Shown piece after piece: positions 61,975-64,000 of a stretch of DNA of 64,000 nt. How positions within the stretch are numbered: the first letter of the stretch is position 1; every line of letters starts with the position of its first letter. A program made the position numbers and the translations under genes. The notes under the pieces were generated by a model. It did not search any database and was not told the origin of the DNA. It worked only from the letters and a program-made list of their open reading frames with translations. This DNA comes from Flavobacterium frigidimaris (GTDB lineage: Bacteria; Bacteroidota; Bacteroidia; Flavobacteriales; Flavobacteriaceae): NCBI GenBank assembly GCA_900129595.1, contig FQWG01000015.1, positions 62,001 to 126,000 on the forward strand, written 5' to 3'.

Positions 61975-61979
61975 ATTTG
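61972..61979 (+). promoter_or_regulatory. -7 box of the OmpA gene at the glycosyltransferase stop
   Basis: TAAATTTG (TAnnTTTG); its first three bases are the stop codon of the glycosyltransferase gene. The ATG is 30 bases further on. Confidence 0.45.
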
Positions 61980-62008
61980 TAATCAACGTTTAATTAAATA
62001 TAATACCT

Positions 62009-62842
62009 ATGAGAAAAATAGTAATCGCACTATCAGTATTAATGGCCTTAACTTCGTGTGTATCGAAAAAGCAATACGCAGCATTAGAAGCTAAGAACAA
62101 AGAAACCCAAGATTTATTAAACTCCTGCACTGTAAAACTAAACGCTTGTTTAGAGGAAAAAGCGGGATTAGCTGCTACGGCTGAAAGCTACAAAGCACAT
62201 AATCAAGACTTAATAAGCACTTCTAAAGACTTAACAGTTTTAACAACTAAAGGAGCTGAAAATCTTGAAAAATCTTTAGAAAGTTTAAAAGAAAAAGATC
62301 TGAAAATATCTAGATTACAAGATGCATTAACTAAAAAAGACAGTGTAACGTTAGCTTTAGTTACAAGCTTAAAAGGTGCTGTTGGAATCAACGATCCGGA
62401 TATCGAAATCAATGTTGAAAAAGGTGTAGTATTTATTTCTATCGCAGACAAATTATTATTTAAAAGCGGTAGCTATGATGTAACTGATAAAGCAAAAGGT
62501 GTTTTAGCTAAAGTTGCAAAAGTAGTAAATGACAAACCTGATTTTGAGTGTATGGTTGAAGGTCACACAGATAGCGTTCCTTACAAAAGCAACGGAATTT
62601 TGTTAGACAACTGGGATTTAAGTGTTAAACGTTCTACTTCTATTGTACGTGTATTAACAAATGATCTTGGTGTTAACCCTGCTAAATTAATCGCAGCTGG
62701 TAGAAGTTCTTATGTACCATTAGTTGCTAATGATACTCCGGATGACAGAGCCCGTAACAGAAGAACTCGTATTGTTGTTATGCCAAAAATCGATCAATTC
62801 TATGATATGATTGAAAAAGAAATGAAAAAACAAGCGAAATAA
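62009..62842 (+). CDS. OmpA-family outer-membrane lipoprotein
   Basis: A 277-residue lipoprotein (lipobox MALTSC). After the Cys comes a long coiled-coil-like helix (about 22-120), then the C-terminal OmpA/MotB peptidoglycan-binding domain (about 140-275): FKSGSYDVTD, VEGHTDSVPY, and RARNRRTRIVVMP. The helix-plus-OmpA layout suggests a tether between outer membrane and cell wall. Confidence 0.93.
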   Translation: MRKIVIALSVLMALTSCVSKKQYAALEAKNKETQDLLNSCTVKLNACLEEKAGLAATAESYKAHNQDLISTSKDLTVLTTKGAENLEKSLESLKEKDLKISRLQDALTKKDSVTLALVTSLKGAVGINDPDIEINVEKGVVFISIADKLLFKSGSYDVTDKAKGVLAKVAKVVNDKPDFECMVEGHTDSVPYKSNGILLDNWDLSVKRSTSIVRVLTNDLGVNPAKLIAAGRSSYVPLVANDTPDDRARNRRTRIVVMPKIDQFYDMIEKEMKKQAK

Positions 62843-62871
62843 TCTTCGTTTTACATACTTTATTAAACAGA

Positions 62872-62897
62872 AAAAGCAGGTCAATTGACCTGCTTTT
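62872..62897. terminator. Perfect palindromic terminator after the OmpA gene
   Basis: AAAAGCAGGTCAA (62872-62884) is followed directly by its complement TTGACCTGCTTTT (62885-62897), with a T run on both strands. It can serve the OmpA gene and the converging gene at the right edge. Confidence 0.85.
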
Positions 62898-63069
62898 ATG
62901 TATCCTTAATTTTTTTAATAACCAATTAAATATAAATCAAGAATAGCATTATCTTTAAACTAACTAAATTTTAACTAATCTAAAGTTAGTTATTTATTTT
63001 AGAATATTATGCAATTTCAGTATTTTTTTACAAATAGATCCTATTTAATGTCTCTAATCGTCAGATAAT

Positions 63070-64000
63070 TTACTTAATACCGTAATTTAGAGGTAGCAAA
63101 TCTGCTACTTTTTTCTCTGCTATCTTACCTGAAAAGAGTATGCTTTCTATATTAGAGTTATTACCATACTTATAGATATAAAAACTATCTGTTTGAAAAG
63201 TAATCTTAGATTCTTCAGTTCTATTAAACGCAATATTGTAAGCAGCAAAAATATCTTTTAAGTTTTCATTTTTCACCTCTCCTTTTGGCTGTGGCAAAAT
63301 TTCAACTTTTACAAAATCTTCCTCCTTAATAATTCGAAAACGCTTAAGAGGATCGATACTATTATCGTCATTAAGTAATATGAATTTTTTTATTCCCCAA
63401 TCACTTTTAGCAAAATTTCTAAAAAACTGAATTTGAGATCCTTGATATGCTTTTTCCCTGCGCTCGAGAACAGTAACCGAATTATCGATATCTTCAAATC
63501 TACTTACTCCACCATAAAAGTTTTTAATAACATCTTTAGGGCTAATACTCAATTTATTAAAAGCGACTTCAAAAACTACCAATTCATAATCTATTTTATA
63601 TCCTAAAGCTTCGTTTACAATAGTTAGCGGTTTATCTGATGATGCTGTAAAAATTAATTTCTCTTTATCGTATTTAAAACGAAGATCTGATTCATTTTTT
63701 ATAACAGTCAATTTTGCATTATTTGTTTTACCTAAAAAATATTCTCTAAATAATTTTAGTTTCTGTTCTCTTGTAAACAATTCATTTTTAGTGATAACAA
63801 CTTCTTTGAGTTCATTTTCAGAAACTGCCAGGCTAACATTTAATGGTTTTGAGGCATCAAGTCCTGTAAGGTATTCAGTTTGATATCCCATGAAACTTAC
63901 CACCAAAATATTATTCGCATTAGGCTCGTACTTGATAGCAAAATTTCCATTTGTATCTGAAATCGTAGAAATGGTAGTTCCGTCTAAATAAACATTTACA
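63070..64000 (-). CDS. Carboxypeptidase-regulatory-like domain protein, C-terminal part (runs off right edge)
   Basis: The open frame continues without a stop to base 64000, so the start lies outside the window. The visible N-terminal part (YLDGTTISTISDTNGNFAIK, VVSFMGYQTEYL) is a typical carboxypeptidase-D-regulatory-like beta-sandwich, followed by VVITKNELFTREQKLKLFREYFLG and a long beta-rich region. It resembles the 'carboxypeptidase-like regulatory domain' proteins found near TonB or cell-surface genes; it is not a complete SusC. Function unknown. Confidence 0.8.
   Translation of the reverse strand, partial: VNVYLDGTTISTISDTNGNFAIKYEPNANNILVVSFMGYQTEYLTGLDASKPLNVSLAVSENELKEVVITKNELFTREQKLKLFREYFLGKTNNAKLTVIKNESDLRFKYDKEKLIFTASSDKPLTIVNEALGYKIDYELVVFEVAFNKLSISPKDVIKNFYGGVSRFEDIDNSVTVLERREKAYQGSQIQFFRNFAKSDWGIKKFILLNDDNSIDPLKRFRIIKEEDFVKVEILPQPKGEVKNENLKDIFAAYNIAFNRTEESKITFQTDSFYIYKYGNNSNIESILFSGKIAEKKVADLLPLNYGIK

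Noticed and set aside
1..64000. tRNA, rRNA, prophage or insertion sequence
   Set aside because: I saw no cloverleaf-like sequence, no transposase or integrase and no target-site duplication; the window appears to be core chromosome.

Overview
The window is an AT-rich (roughly one-third G+C) chromosomal segment from a member of the Flavobacteriaceae, almost certainly Flavobacterium. Evidence: Bacteroidota-type promoters (TTG, 18-21 bp, TAnnTTTG), few Shine-Dalgarno sequences, SusC/SusD/ECF-sigma/FecR outer-membrane import genes, a PorX-type regulator, a fused lpxC-fabZ, and many short palindromic intergenic repeats. I see no prophage, insertion sequence, CRISPR array, rRNA or tRNA. Most of the window is core genome.

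Layout. 1-3175 (minus): branched-chain amino acid genes leuA, leuB and the 5' end of ilvD; ilvD is preceded by an Ile/Val-rich leader peptide and an attenuator hairpin. 3325-8413: a conserved helical protein, a short M1 aminopeptidase, a CBM9-like secreted protein and a secreted hypothetical. 8547-16411 (minus): a complete histidine operon hisG-D-C-B-H-A-F-IE with its own promoter, a His-rich leader peptide and an attenuator. Each spacer wider than 60 bp inside this operon is filled by one of a few repeat families. 16552-20911: a two-component system divergent from an LTA-synthase-like sulfatase, with three 11-bp-phased direct repeats between them. 21266-29887: S1/P1 nuclease-like enzyme, YeiH-type transporter with LysR regulator, an M15 peptidase coupled to a DUF4846 protein, a large membrane protein and fabG.

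30417-40051 (minus): a regulated outer-membrane uptake locus (ECF sigma, FecR, SusC with STN domain, SusD, zinc metallohydrolase lipoprotein, DUF4302 lipoprotein). 40462-48634 (minus): a small possibly GIY-YIG-like protein, sucD, an NTF2-like protein, a second LpxD-like acyltransferase, efp, lpxA, lpxC-fabZ, lpxD and an HD phosphohydrolase. This is the conserved lipid A cluster, with a 16-bp tandem repeat and a 22-bp inverted repeat in its spacers. 48856-53258 (plus): porX, tsaE, a GNAT enzyme, alanine dehydrogenase and a membrane-anchored small protein. 53386-64000: ung, a MutS2-like ATPase without Smr, a DCC protein, ettA, a 60-residue membrane protein, holA, a stand-alone HsdR-N nuclease domain, a GT2 glycosyltransferase with a TTG start, an OmpA lipoprotein, and a carboxypeptidase-regulatory-like protein cut by the right edge.

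Most interesting signals: the two amino-acid-specific attenuators; a structured, twice-occurring intergenic RNA-like element with compensating stem changes (21089 and 57248) that ends each time in a similar terminator; the phased operator upstream of the LTA-synthase-like gene; and repeat colonisation of the his operon. I did not find strong evidence for a wholly new multi-gene system; the SusCD-metallohydrolase locus is the best candidate for an uncharacterised substrate.
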